Below, one piece after another: positions 1 to 5,840 of a stretch of DNA of 24,801 bases (position 1 is its first letter; each line of letters begins with the position of its first letter). The DNA is taken from the IMG/VR virus record IMGVR_UViG_3300041809_000339, positions 1 to 24,801 of that record; one strand, 5' to 3'. A program made the translations under genes and the position numbers. The stretch is from a virus. The notes beneath the pieces are model-generated. The model was not told the origin of the DNA and did no database searches. It was given only the letters and a program-made list of their open reading frames with translations.

Positions 1-321
1 CTCCTCGCGGGCGACACGATGGTGGCGACCTACCACACGCACCCGTGCATGGTGAGATATTTTCACCAGTACTTCAGCGTACCGGACGTGATCATCGCAA
101 TCTACACCACGGCCCCGGCGTTCATGCTCGACGAGTGTACGGGCGACGTCCACGAATTTTTCACGGCGATCGACAAGGTGCACGAGACCGGGGACGACGT
201 CGACGTGCAGATGAACTGCAAGAGCAAGACTGTCCACCTGCCGACGGGGCGCATCGTCGGGAATATCGGCGTGAAGGATCCGCCGCACGTCAACAGCGAG
301 CCGGTGACGTGCCCGAAGTGA
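1..321 (+). CDS. JAMM/DUF4329-like metalloprotease domain protein, 5' end missing
   Basis: The frame is open at the window edge, so the true start lies upstream; 106 residues are visible before the TGA. Counting from the edge, residues 12-15 read HTHP, followed by Ser26 and Asp29 in an S-x2-D arrangement. This resembles the zinc-binding H-x-H-P...S-x2-D signature of JAB/MPN (JAMM) metalloproteases and DUF4329 domains. The next stretch (Ile-Tyr-Thr-Thr-Ala-Pro, then Gly-Asp-Val-His) resembles the beta strands that follow the motif in these folds. The upstream catalytic Glu would lie outside the window, so activity cannot be judged. Phage JAB domains are known in tail-assembly and peptidoglycan-processing proteins; a deconjugase role is also possible. 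The motif is seen; the family is inferred. Confidence 0.6.
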   Translation, partial: LLAGDTMVATYHTHPCMVRYFHQYFSVPDVIIAIYTTAPAFMLDECTGDVHEFFTAIDKVHETGDDVDVQMNCKSKTVHLPTGRIVGNIGVKDPPHVNSEPVTCPK

Positions 322-334
322 CGTACCAGCGCAC

Positions 335-484
335 ATGAGTGCCGCGCGGTTGAAGTTTCAGGTGTGGAGCGAACAGTTCCAGCGATGGAAGACAGCGTAC
401 GTGCTCGTCACGATGCTGCACGAGAACCTGATCATGATGAAGGCGTACGGCATGAGGATACGCGTTGGGAGTGAGTGCCGATGA
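335..484 (+). CDS. Small hypothetical protein (49 aa)
   Basis: A short ATG frame begins 13 bases after the preceding stop. Its TGA overlaps the ATG of the next small frame in an ATGA junction, the coupling style used throughout this genome. The protein is basic and aromatic at the N-terminus, with a Met/Leu-rich middle that could be one amphipathic or weakly hydrophobic helix. No clear Shine-Dalgarno precedes the ATG. No family is recognised. It is kept because it fills the gap in coding direction and forms a tight junction; it may be chance. Confidence 0.4.
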   Translation: MSAARLKFQVWSEQFQRWKTAYVLVTMLHENLIMMKAYGMRIRVGSECR

Positions 485-657
485 CAGAGTTTCAACACTA
501 CTGGCGCTGCGCGCACTACCCGAGCGCGATAGAGAATTTTATATCCACTCGACAGACATGCGAGTGGGGCTGCCACACGCAGGAGCTGAAGTGGCACCAC
601 GGCGGCGTGCACCCGATTTTGGCGCGTAGCTCAGTCGGTAGAGCGGCGCCCTGTTAA
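481..657 (+). CDS. Small Cys/His-containing hypothetical protein (58 aa)
   Basis: The ATG at 481 overlaps the previous stop (ATGA) and has GGGAG at 467-471, a good ribosome-site spacing. An in-frame GTG at 475 is an alternative start. The protein carries a CAHY segment and a later CEWGC segment followed by several His residues, which could bind a metal, but no family is recognised. Its stop codon lies inside the tRNA-Asn gene, giving a 38-base overlap between a reading frame and a structural RNA. That makes the last dozen residues doubtful as selected protein sequence, and the ORF may not be expressed. Confidence 0.4.
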   Translation: MTEFQHYWRCAHYPSAIENFISTRQTCEWGCHTQELKWHHGGVHPILARSSVGRAAPC

Positions 658-695
658 GGCGTTGGTCGTAGGTTCGAACCCTACCGCGCCAGCCA
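620..695 (+). tRNA. tRNA-Asn (anticodon GTT)
   Basis: A complete cloverleaf can be drawn by hand. The acceptor TGGCGCG pairs fully with CGCGCCA. The D arm is GCTC/GAGC. The anticodon stem GCGCC/GGCGT holds the loop CTGTTAA, and the T arm is GTAGG-TTCGAAC-CCTAC. The discriminator is G, as usual for Asn, followed by an encoded CCA at 693-695. It is the first of three tRNA genes in a row. Confidence 0.95.
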
Positions 696-741
696 AATCC
701 GTCCAGGGGGACGTTCGCGCATTGCGCGATCACAACTAGAA

Positions 742-759
742 GCTCGATGTATTTCGAGC
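742..759 (+). other. Inverted repeat between tRNA genes
   Basis: GCTCGA and TCGAGC form a perfect 6-bp stem around a six-base loop, in the 75-base spacer between tRNA-Asn and tRNA-Tyr. No T-tract follows directly, so it is a weak terminator. It could be a processing hairpin in a common tRNA transcript. Confidence 0.35.
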
Positions 760-770
760 AAGATTTATGT

Positions 771-856
771 GGGGCGTTAAACGGCTACGGAGACCGCCCG
801 GACTGTAACCCCGGTACGCTTGCGTTCGCTAGGTTCGACTCCTAGGCGACCCACCA
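771..856 (+). tRNA. tRNA-Tyr (anticodon GTA), long variable arm
   Basis: This is an 86-base class II tRNA. The anticodon loop CTGTAAC carries GTA. A long variable arm contains an ACGC/GCGT hairpin. The T arm is CTAGG-TTCGACT-CCTAG, and the 3' end is GCGACCC, then A, then an encoded CCA. The acceptor GGGGCGT pairs with GCGACCC except for a G4-A69 mismatch and a G-T pair at its base. The top of the anticodon stem has an A-C mismatch and the D stem is short. These defects are odd but the identity elements (G1-C72, A73, GTA) are intact. Confidence 0.8.
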
Positions 857-860
857 GAAT

Positions 861-937
861 TGCGAGGTAGCTCAGCCTGGCAGAGCACGAGGCTCATACC
901 CTTGGGGTCACGGGTTCAAATCCCGTCCTCGCTACCA
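861..937 (+). tRNA. tRNA-Met (anticodon CAT); tRNA-Ile2 possible
   Basis: A 77-base cloverleaf lies four bases after tRNA-Tyr. The D arm is GCTC/GAGC, the anticodon loop CTCATAC, and the T arm ACGGG-TTCAAAT-CCCGT. The discriminator is A and CCA is encoded. Acceptor positions 2-7 pair perfectly, but position 1 (T) faces T at 72. An unpaired 1-72 is a hallmark of bacterial initiator tRNA. However, the D stem (C11-G24) and the lack of three G-C pairs in the anticodon stem are elongator-like. A CAT anticodon modified to lysidine would instead read Ile AUA; sequence alone does not settle this. Confidence 0.9.
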
Positions 938-1097
938 AACTTGTCGGTAGTGCAACCAACCGACCTCCGCGAGCCGACGCGAATGGTACGCCGTCACTAT
1001 GTGACCATGCGGCCTCGGCGCCTTTTGATACGGGTGGTGAGAGACCCGCAGAGTGCTCAACGCACTGAGTAAAAATACGCAATGAGGATCTCACACC
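938..1097 (+). other. 160-base leader between tRNAs and first structural-type gene
   Basis: No convincing reading frame is seen. Four short perfect hairpins are visible: GTCGGT/ACCGAC (943-948/959-964), GTCAC/GTGAC (993-997/1001-1005), CGGGT/ACCCG (1031-1035/1044-1048) and AGTGC/GCACT (1052-1056/1062-1066). A GAGGA ribosome-site motif at 1084-1088 serves the ATG at 1098. No clear sigma-70 promoter boxes are seen. It could be a processed 5' leader or an uncharacterised small RNA. Confidence 0.35.
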
Positions 1098-1613
1098 ATG
1101 TCGATTGGTAATCTAGGCGCTGCCCCAGGCGCGCAGCCCTCTGCAACGCAGGCGCTCGGCGCACCGATCTGGCAGGACACCGGCCCCGCCGCCGGCTCTG
1201 CGCCGGTCGGTAACGCGGGCAACCCCGCGCCAACCGGCGGCGTCACGTACTTCAACGCGAGCTACGAGTCGGTTTTGGCCGCGGTATCGCGCGGTGAGGT
1301 CTCGCTGAACCAGGTCGTCGCGAACGGTAGCCAGTTCGGTGGACTGAACAACGGCCCGGCGGGCAGCAACCTGAGCGCGGGCAACCCGACGCTGCTGCAG
1401 GCGATCTCGCAAGGTCTCCCGCAGAACGGCACCAACGGCCTGAACGGTATCGCCGCTGGCGGCGGCACGGTTAACTCCAGCTACGCGAGCTGCAACAACG
1501 CTCCGGGCACGTTCGACCAGGGATTCGATTCGACCGCGACCATCGACCCCAAGCAGGTCATGAACGCGCCGGGCGTGCAGCTCGTGTCGCCAGCCCAGTA
1601 CGGTGGGAACTAA
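1098..1613 (+). CDS. Gly/Asn/Ala-rich motif-family protein 1 (171 aa)
   Basis: GAGGA sits nine bases before the ATG. The protein is low in charge and rich in Gly, Asn, Ala, Ser and Pro, typical of an extended virion-surface or assembly protein, but no known family is recognised. Two copies of a short motif occur: VLAAVSRGEVSLNQ at residues 59-72 and LLQAISQGLPQN at 99-110. The same pattern (hydrophobic-x-A-x3-G-x-hydrophobic-P-x-N-x-Q) recurs in the following genes. The C-terminus ends in a Pro-Ala-Gln-Tyr-Gly-Gly segment like that of the gene at 2357. I infer a family of tandem paralogues; the function is unknown. Confidence 0.8.
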   Translation: MSIGNLGAAPGAQPSATQALGAPIWQDTGPAAGSAPVGNAGNPAPTGGVTYFNASYESVLAAVSRGEVSLNQVVANGSQFGGLNNGPAGSNLSAGNPTLLQAISQGLPQNGTNGLNGIAAGGGTVNSSYASCNNAPGTFDQGFDSTATIDPKQVMNAPGVQLVSPAQYGGN

Positions 1614-1614
1614 G

Positions 1615-1821
1615 ATGCTCACCGGCTACGGCAACTCGCCGCTCAATATGAACCCGGCGGTTCGGGGCCAGGCCCCGCAGCCGATGAGCCAGATACAACC
1701 TGTCGCGCCCGCGGGCGCCGGCAGGGTAACCGCACTCAACCACGCGCCCGCGATCGCGGGCGGCGGGGAGATGCCGTTCACGCCGACCCCCGGCAACCTT
1801 CCCAGGAACCTTTCACAATGA
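1615..1821 (+). CDS. Short Pro/Gly-rich motif-family protein 2 (68 aa)
   Basis: The ATG at 1615 lies one base after the preceding stop; an in-frame GTG at 1603 is possible but less likely. The protein is small and rich in Pro, Gly and Ala. It ends in GNLPRNLSQ, which matches the second half of the motif shared by its neighbours (compare GNLPTNLQ in the gene at 2844). It may be a shortened paralogue that kept only one half-motif. Its TGA overlaps the next ATG. Confidence 0.65.
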   Translation: MLTGYGNSPLNMNPAVRGQAPQPMSQIQPVAPAGAGRVTALNHAPAIAGGGEMPFTPTPGNLPRNLSQ

Positions 1822-2360
1822 CGCTCTACGGCGCAACTGACCCCGTGGTCATCGGTCAGCCGATGTCCCCCTTCTTCGGCGCACAGAACGGTAACGGCAA
1901 GGCCGCGACCGCGGCCGGCGCCGCCCCCATCGTCCCGCAGCCCACCTCCGCCCCCGGCGTCGGCACCCAGGCGACCGGGATCCAGGTCTCGCTCCTTGAG
2001 GCGGTCGCGCGCGGGTCGATCCCGCGGAACGCGCAGATATCGACCATCGCCGGCCAGGCGGTGTCCGCCGGCATCAGCGCGCTGCAGGGCGACGGCCTCA
2101 CGCTCGATGAGGCGCTCAGCTCCGGTAACGGCGCGCAGGTGAGCCTTGGTGTCGCGGTCGCACCGAACGCAGCGAACCCGAACAGCGTCACAACGATGGG
2201 CGTCAACAACCAGATCTTCGTCGAGGGCGTGGCGAACGCGAACGACGGACTCTCGACCGGCCCGACCCCAACGAACACGGAGTCGATTGTGAGCGCGCCG
2301 GTCGCCGGCTCGACCACGACCGCGAACGTGACCTTGCTCACTGGAGTGTTTCAGGGATGA
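1818..2360 (+). CDS. Gly/Ala-rich motif-family protein 3 (180 aa)
   Basis: It starts in an ATGA overlap with the previous gene. The N-terminus MTLYG matches MTIYG of the next gene, which supports common descent. The clearest copy of the family motif is LLEAVARGSIPRNAQ at residues 59-73; a weaker one, TLDEALSSGNGAQVS, starts near residue 95. The remainder is Ala/Gly/Thr/Asn-rich with few charges and a Val/Thr-rich, probably beta, C-terminal part. No enzyme motif is seen. A virion-associated or assembly role is inferred from composition and the setting among phage structural genes. Confidence 0.8.
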   Translation: MTLYGATDPVVIGQPMSPFFGAQNGNGKAATAAGAAPIVPQPTSAPGVGTQATGIQVSLLEAVARGSIPRNAQISTIAGQAVSAGISALQGDGLTLDEALSSGNGAQVSLGVAVAPNAANPNSVTTMGVNNQIFVEGVANANDGLSTGPTPTNTESIVSAPVAGSTTTANVTLLTGVFQG

Positions 2361-2839
2361 CCATCTACGGCACACCGGGCGGCACACCGCTCAACACCTC
2401 AGGCTTCCAGGGCACCACGCCAGGGAACCCTGTCGGCGCTACCGTGCAGACCTTCATACCAGGGCCGGGGCTATTTCCGCCTAACTCTAACTCGGCCAGC
2501 AACGACACGCAGCTCGCGGCGATCTCCGCCGGACGGCTCCCGATCAACGCGCAGCTCACGAACGCGCTCGCTGGCGCCTCGGCGGCGACCAGCATCGGTG
2601 GCCGTACAAACTCCGTCGCCGAGCGCATGGCGGAAAGCGGAACCAACGGCACAGAGAACACCATCGGTGGCGCTAGCGGGTTCCACCCGATGTGCAACTC
2701 TGCGAACGGCGGGAGCGGTCCCGGCGCTGGCGGAATGAACCAAGACCTCGGCGCGAACACCGGCCGCTCCGACACCCAGTGCGGCACGATGCCCGCGTCC
2801 TTGATCTCGGTGGGCGCACCGATACAGTACCAGGGGTAA
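2357..2839 (+). CDS. Gly/Asn-rich motif-family protein 4 (160 aa)
   Basis: It starts in an ATGA overlap. The motif LAAISAGRLPINAQ lies at residues 53-66, with a degenerate second copy (VAERMAESGTNGTEN) beginning near residue 87. The middle is Gly/Ser/Asn-rich with two Cys residues. The C-terminus ends Ala-Pro-Ile-Gln-Tyr-Gln-Gly, like the end of the gene at 1098. No known domain is recognised; it is placed in the local paralogous family. Confidence 0.8.
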   Translation: MTIYGTPGGTPLNTSGFQGTTPGNPVGATVQTFIPGPGLFPPNSNSASNDTQLAAISAGRLPINAQLTNALAGASAATSIGGRTNSVAERMAESGTNGTENTIGGASGFHPMCNSANGGSGPGAGGMNQDLGANTGRSDTQCGTMPASLISVGAPIQYQG

Positions 2840-2843
2840 GCAC

Positions 2844-3326
2844 ATGACATCAAACTTTTGGGTCGCTACCGGATCGTCGTCCGCGGCGGATACGAACACC
2901 GGGATACCTGGCGCGGCGCCGGTTCCCGGCGGCCAGATGACTGGCAACCCGAACACACAAGACAACGACGCCTCGATGCCGTTGACTCAGCCGCCGAACC
3001 CGCAGAACACACCCTCCCAGTTCATGGCGACGCAGTTCTCGAACGGCAACCTCCCGACGAACCTGCAGCCGACGAACGTGCTCCAAGGTTCCGGCCCCCC
3101 GAATCAGGGCGGCGCCACAGGCGGCGACTCGCTGCTGGCGATGTTGTCGCGCGGGCAGGTGATCAAGAACCAGAGCACCTACGGGCAGGCCGGCTTCACT
3201 CCGCAGAACGGCGGCTGCAGCCCGCAGGCGTCATCGCCCGCCGCGAACGTGACGCAGTCTGTGGCGACCGGGCAAGCGAGCGGCGTGACCTACGCAGCGA
3301 ACAACATGAACCTGTCGGGAATGTAA
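2844..3326 (+). CDS. Pro/Asn/Gln-rich motif-family protein 5 (160 aa)
   Basis: The ATG follows GGGGTAAG by three bases. Two motif copies are visible: FMATQFSNGNLPTNLQ at residues 60-75 and LLAMLSRGQVIKNQ at 97-110. Their spacing of about 37 residues is close to that in the genes at 1098 and 1818. The chain is Pro/Asn/Gln/Gly-rich, with little predicted regular structure outside the motifs. The function is unknown; it is probably part of the same assembly as the preceding paralogues. Confidence 0.8.
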   Translation: MTSNFWVATGSSSAADTNTGIPGAAPVPGGQMTGNPNTQDNDASMPLTQPPNPQNTPSQFMATQFSNGNLPTNLQPTNVLQGSGPPNQGGATGGDSLLAMLSRGQVIKNQSTYGQAGFTPQNGGCSPQASSPAANVTQSVATGQASGVTYAANNMNLSGM

Positions 3327-3329
3327 GGC

Positions 3330-4433
3330 GTGGGGCAGCCGGTCTGCGATGTAAATTTTTCGCTGGTCGGGCTGCTGCTCCACATGAACGGAGCGAACAA
3401 CTCGCAGACGTTTGTCGATTCGAGTTCGAACGCGCTGGCCGTAACGAACTTCAACAATAGTATACAATCGAACACTGAGACGCCGGGGTTCACGCCGACC
3501 ACCGGAGATTTCACCAGCGCTGGCTACAACCAGTACGTGAGCGTACCGCTCACTACGGGCGGCCCGATAGACTTGAGCACAGGCGACTGCACGATAGAGG
3601 GTTGGCTCTATATGCCGACGAGTGTCAACAACGGGTCAGGCAACGTCGGAGGAACAACCAACTATGAGTGCGAATTTTCAGTAAATCAGGGCGCTGGCAC
3701 CTACAAGCTATTGTGCACGTTCTCAGGTGTTACGGCACAGTCTGCCATTGGCTCTGTTCCGAACGCTACGTGGGTGGCTTTCGCTGTAACGGTAGCCGGG
3801 ACGTCGGTTCAGATCTGGATAAATGGTGTGGCTAGCGGGGCCTCCGCAACGATCTTAACCCGCGCGCCGATGACTGACCCGGCGTGGATCTTCGGGTCGC
3901 ATCCCGGCACGCCCATCTTGTGCTATCTGTCGGATATCAGAATTACTAAGGGGTTGGCGCGTTACACCGCGAGCTATACCCCGAGCGGCCCGTTCACTGG
4001 AACGTGCACCCCGAACGTACCGAACGTGGTGGGGCAGACGACGGCGGCCGGCACCGCGGCGATGGTGGCCGCAGGGTACCAGGTGGCTGTTCTTCAGCAG
4101 AACAGCAACGTGGTGCCCGGCGATATCATCATCAGCCACGCGCCAACCAGCGGCGGGCTGTTCCCGCTGAACGGTGTGGTGACGCTCACGGTCTCCGCGG
4201 GGCCGGCGCCCACCGCGGGCGTTGGTGGTGACGTGTGGGGCGCGGGTGGCGGCGGTATCGTAGCCGACAACACACGGAACCCGATCGCGGTAGCGCTGTC
4301 GGCGGCACAACAGCCGACAAACGCAGTATATCAAGGTAATCAGTCAGTGTTGGCGGCAGAAGCGAACGCTACGCTACCGCTGACGATGCAGACGCCGGCC
4401 TACACGGTGCCGACGACACCGACGACGGGGTGA
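3330..4433 (+). CDS. LamG-like lectin and PASTA domain protein (367 aa)
   Basis: The GTG start lies three bases after the previous stop. Residues 12-222 look like a concanavalin A/LamG sandwich of the phage-tail kind: a Leu-Leu-Leu-His-Met-Asn-Gly opening, the central IEGWLYMP strand, a WINGV turn and a closing YLSDIRITKGLARYT. Residues 229-291 match a PASTA repeat (VPNVVGQT, an AAGYQV helix end, VPGDIIISHAP, then VVTLTVSAGP). A Gly-rich linker leads to a C-terminal segment, SVLAAEANATLPLTMQ at 339-354, that resembles the motif of the upstream genes. LamG domains often bind glycans, and PASTA repeats bind peptidoglycan or mediate assembly. A virion adhesin or accessory fibre is inferred. Confidence 0.8.
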   Translation: MGQPVCDVNFSLVGLLLHMNGANNSQTFVDSSSNALAVTNFNNSIQSNTETPGFTPTTGDFTSAGYNQYVSVPLTTGGPIDLSTGDCTIEGWLYMPTSVNNGSGNVGGTTNYECEFSVNQGAGTYKLLCTFSGVTAQSAIGSVPNATWVAFAVTVAGTSVQIWINGVASGASATILTRAPMTDPAWIFGSHPGTPILCYLSDIRITKGLARYTASYTPSGPFTGTCTPNVPNVVGQTTAAGTAAMVAAGYQVAVLQQNSNVVPGDIIISHAPTSGGLFPLNGVVTLTVSAGPAPTAGVGGDVWGAGGGGIVADNTRNPIAVALSAAQQPTNAVYQGNQSVLAAEANATLPLTMQTPAYTVPTTPTTG

Positions 4434-4437
4434 GAAC

Positions 4438-4647
4438 ATGATCAAGCAGATGGGCGCGTCCTTCACGGTGCGCGGGTACCTCCTGATTCTGTTGGTCGCC
4501 GCGGGCGCGCTGAGCGCCGCGACGAACCTGTGGCTCTCTGCGCACCGGACGATTGATTTTTCATGCAGGCCCGAAGGGTCTGCTGCTTATCCGTCTCACA
4601 AGGGCGGCGTTGGTATTGTGCGCATGGGCGCGAGGATAATTTCATGA
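4438..4647 (+). CDS. Small single-pass membrane protein (69 aa)
   Basis: The ATG is preceded by GGGGTGAG, which also carries the upstream stop. Residues 13-33 (Gly-Tyr-Leu-Leu-Ile-Leu-Leu-Val onwards) form a clear hydrophobic helix after a short N-terminus with Lys and Arg, consistent with an N-in signal anchor. The remaining 35 residues are polar and contain one Cys. No family is recognised. The stop overlaps the next ATG. Position among virion genes does not reveal its role; a lysis role cannot be excluded, but a holin is already present at 21484. Confidence 0.6.
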   Translation: MIKQMGASFTVRGYLLILLVAAGALSAATNLWLSAHRTIDFSCRPEGSAAYPSHKGGVGIVRMGARIIS

Positions 4648-5144
4648 CAGCATTGGGCGTCTTCCGAGACGATTTTTACAACGCAGTTTCCGTACTGTCG
4701 CAGAGTCAGTACGCGCCGATCACGTCAGCGACCGCGTCGGTCATCCCGGCGGCCTCTATGGCCGGCGCAGGCGACTGCTACCTTGTCGCGAGCGGCAACG
4801 CCACCGCGACAGCGTACACTACCGACTCCGCGGTCAACATCATCGCACTGATCCAGATAGCGGTGGCGAACGCGTACAAACAAGGGCTCGGCAGCTTCGC
4901 GGCTGGCGTGAACCCACCCCCTGGCGTCCCGAACCTGTTCAACGTCGTCTACACGCTGACGATTGTGAACCTGAACACTGGCACGGGCACAATCACGCTC
5001 ACGGGGGGCGCTGGCGTCACGATCACTGGCACCGCCACGGTGTTGATTGGCGCGGAGCGCGTCTTCACGGTGACGATCAACTCACCGACTACGGTCACAT
5101 TGCAGAGCATGTTCGCGAGCGTAGTCTCGACGTTCACGGCGTAA
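4644..5144 (+). CDS. Probable beta-rich virion protein (166 aa)
   Basis: The ATG at 4644 lies in an ATGA overlap with AGGAT about eight bases upstream, so I prefer it to an ATG at 4563 that would sit inside the previous gene. The N-terminal third is helical (GVFRDDFYNAVSVL). The C-terminal half alternates Thr, Val, Ile and Gly in the manner of beta strands (TITLTGGAGVTITG, VFTVTINSPTTVTL). Such composition is typical of small head decoration or fibre-tip proteins. No named family is recognised. Confidence 0.75.
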   Translation: MTALGVFRDDFYNAVSVLSQSQYAPITSATASVIPAASMAGAGDCYLVASGNATATAYTTDSAVNIIALIQIAVANAYKQGLGSFAAGVNPPPGVPNLFNVVYTLTIVNLNTGTGTITLTGGAGVTITGTATVLIGAERVFTVTINSPTTVTLQSMFASVVSTFTA

Positions 5145-5206
5145 AGCTAATAACGGCTAGTACGTTGTCGGCTGATTATATTCAATTAACAGAGGAATTT
5201 TCACAC

Positions 5207-5449
5207 ATGGGCAAGAAAGAAGCCGCCAAGATGAAGGGCGAAGAGTATTTGGAAGGGCGCCGGGCCGGCGTCGAGGGCACGCACGGGGCCGAGCGTAAAG
5301 GTGTCGCCGAGAAGACGAACCTGCCGCACCCGGACGTCAACGACTCCGGCGGAGCCACCGAGCTGACCAGCGCCGCGCGCAGCCTCTACCAAGACGCGGT
5401 ACGCGGTCGTGGCGACAAGATGGGCGACAAAGCGCTGACGGAGCGATAG
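5207..5449 (+). CDS. Small hydrophilic charged protein (80 aa)
   Basis: The start is fixed by AGAGGA at 5191-5196 before the ATG at 5207; an upstream in-frame TTG at 5165 lacks such a site. The protein is almost entirely polar, rich in Lys, Glu, Arg and Gly, and probably helical at both ends. No domain is recognised. It opens a run of small Lys/Arg-rich genes. The 62 bases before it are AT-rich (TATATT at 5177-5182), but no matching -35 box is seen. Confidence 0.7.
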   Translation: MGKKEAAKMKGEEYLEGRRAGVEGTHGAERKGVAEKTNLPHPDVNDSGGATELTSAARSLYQDAVRGRGDKMGDKALTER

Positions 5450-5451
5450 CC

Positions 5452-5631
5452 ATGAGCCTCATCGGTATCGGTATTGGGGTCGGCGTCCTCGTCGTCGGTG
5501 TCGCGGTCTACCAGCTCGTCAAGAGCAAGTCGGCCGTCACCGTGGCGAGCGTAGCGGCAACCGTGAAGGCTGACGCAGCGACAGCGAAGGCTGACGTTGC
5601 TGCGGCGAAGAGCGACGTCAAGAAGCTCTAG
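5452..5631 (+). CDS. Small membrane-anchored coiled-coil protein (59 aa)
   Basis: The ATG lies two bases after the previous stop. Residues 3-24 are a continuous hydrophobic helix of Gly, Ile, Val and Leu. It is followed by an Ala/Lys/Asp repeat (VKADAATAKADVAAAKSDVKK) with heptad-like spacing that suggests a short coiled coil. There is no lipobox or catalytic motif. It resembles inner-membrane spanin or small envelope proteins in outline only. The TAG shares its G with the next GTG start. Confidence 0.6.
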   Translation: MSLIGIGIGVGVLVVGVAVYQLVKSKSAVTVASVAATVKADAATAKADVAAAKSDVKKL

Positions 5632-5840
5632 TGCCAAGCAAGTCGCCAGCGCAGGCGCGGCTCATGCGGGCCGCCGCACACGGGTGGAAGAAGCCCGGAG
5701 GCGGCGGCCCGTCCGTCGAGGTTGGCAAAGAGTTCATGCACGCGGACGAGCGCGCGCACAAGCGCGCACACAAAACAAAAGAAGGTCGTGCAGATCACAA
5801 GCGTGAGATGAACGCCTGGGCAGAAGGAAAATCAAAATGA
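5631..5840 (+). CDS. DUF3008-like small basic phage protein (69 aa)
   Basis: The GTG at 5631 overlaps the preceding TAG. The N-terminus, MPSKSPAQARLMRAAAHG, matches the opening of DUF3008-type small phage proteins (Pro-x-Lys-Ser-x-Ala-Gln-x-x-Leu-Met). The middle GPSVEVGKEFMHAD also recurs in such proteins. The C-terminus is dense in His, Lys and Arg and includes HKTKEGRADHK, similar to segments in the genes at 5837 and 6744. Function is unknown in the family; nucleic-acid or capsid-interior binding is a guess from charge. Confidence 0.7.
   Translation: MPSKSPAQARLMRAAAHGWKKPGGGGPSVEVGKEFMHADERAHKRAHKTKEGRADHKREMNAWAEGKSK

Noticed and set aside
860-1072. Frames covering the tRNA-Met gene on both strands
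   Set aside because: They read through a well-formed tRNA; no independent support.
1626-2387. Minus-strand 253-codon Arg-rich frame
   Set aside because: Arg/Val/Ala-rich composition typical of antisense reading of GC-rich genes; overlaps well-coupled + strand genes.
2858-3460. + strand 200-codon Arg/Glu-rich frame overlapping the gene at 2844
   Set aside because: Out-of-frame shadow; the 2844 frame has the motif copies, ribosome site and clean junctions.
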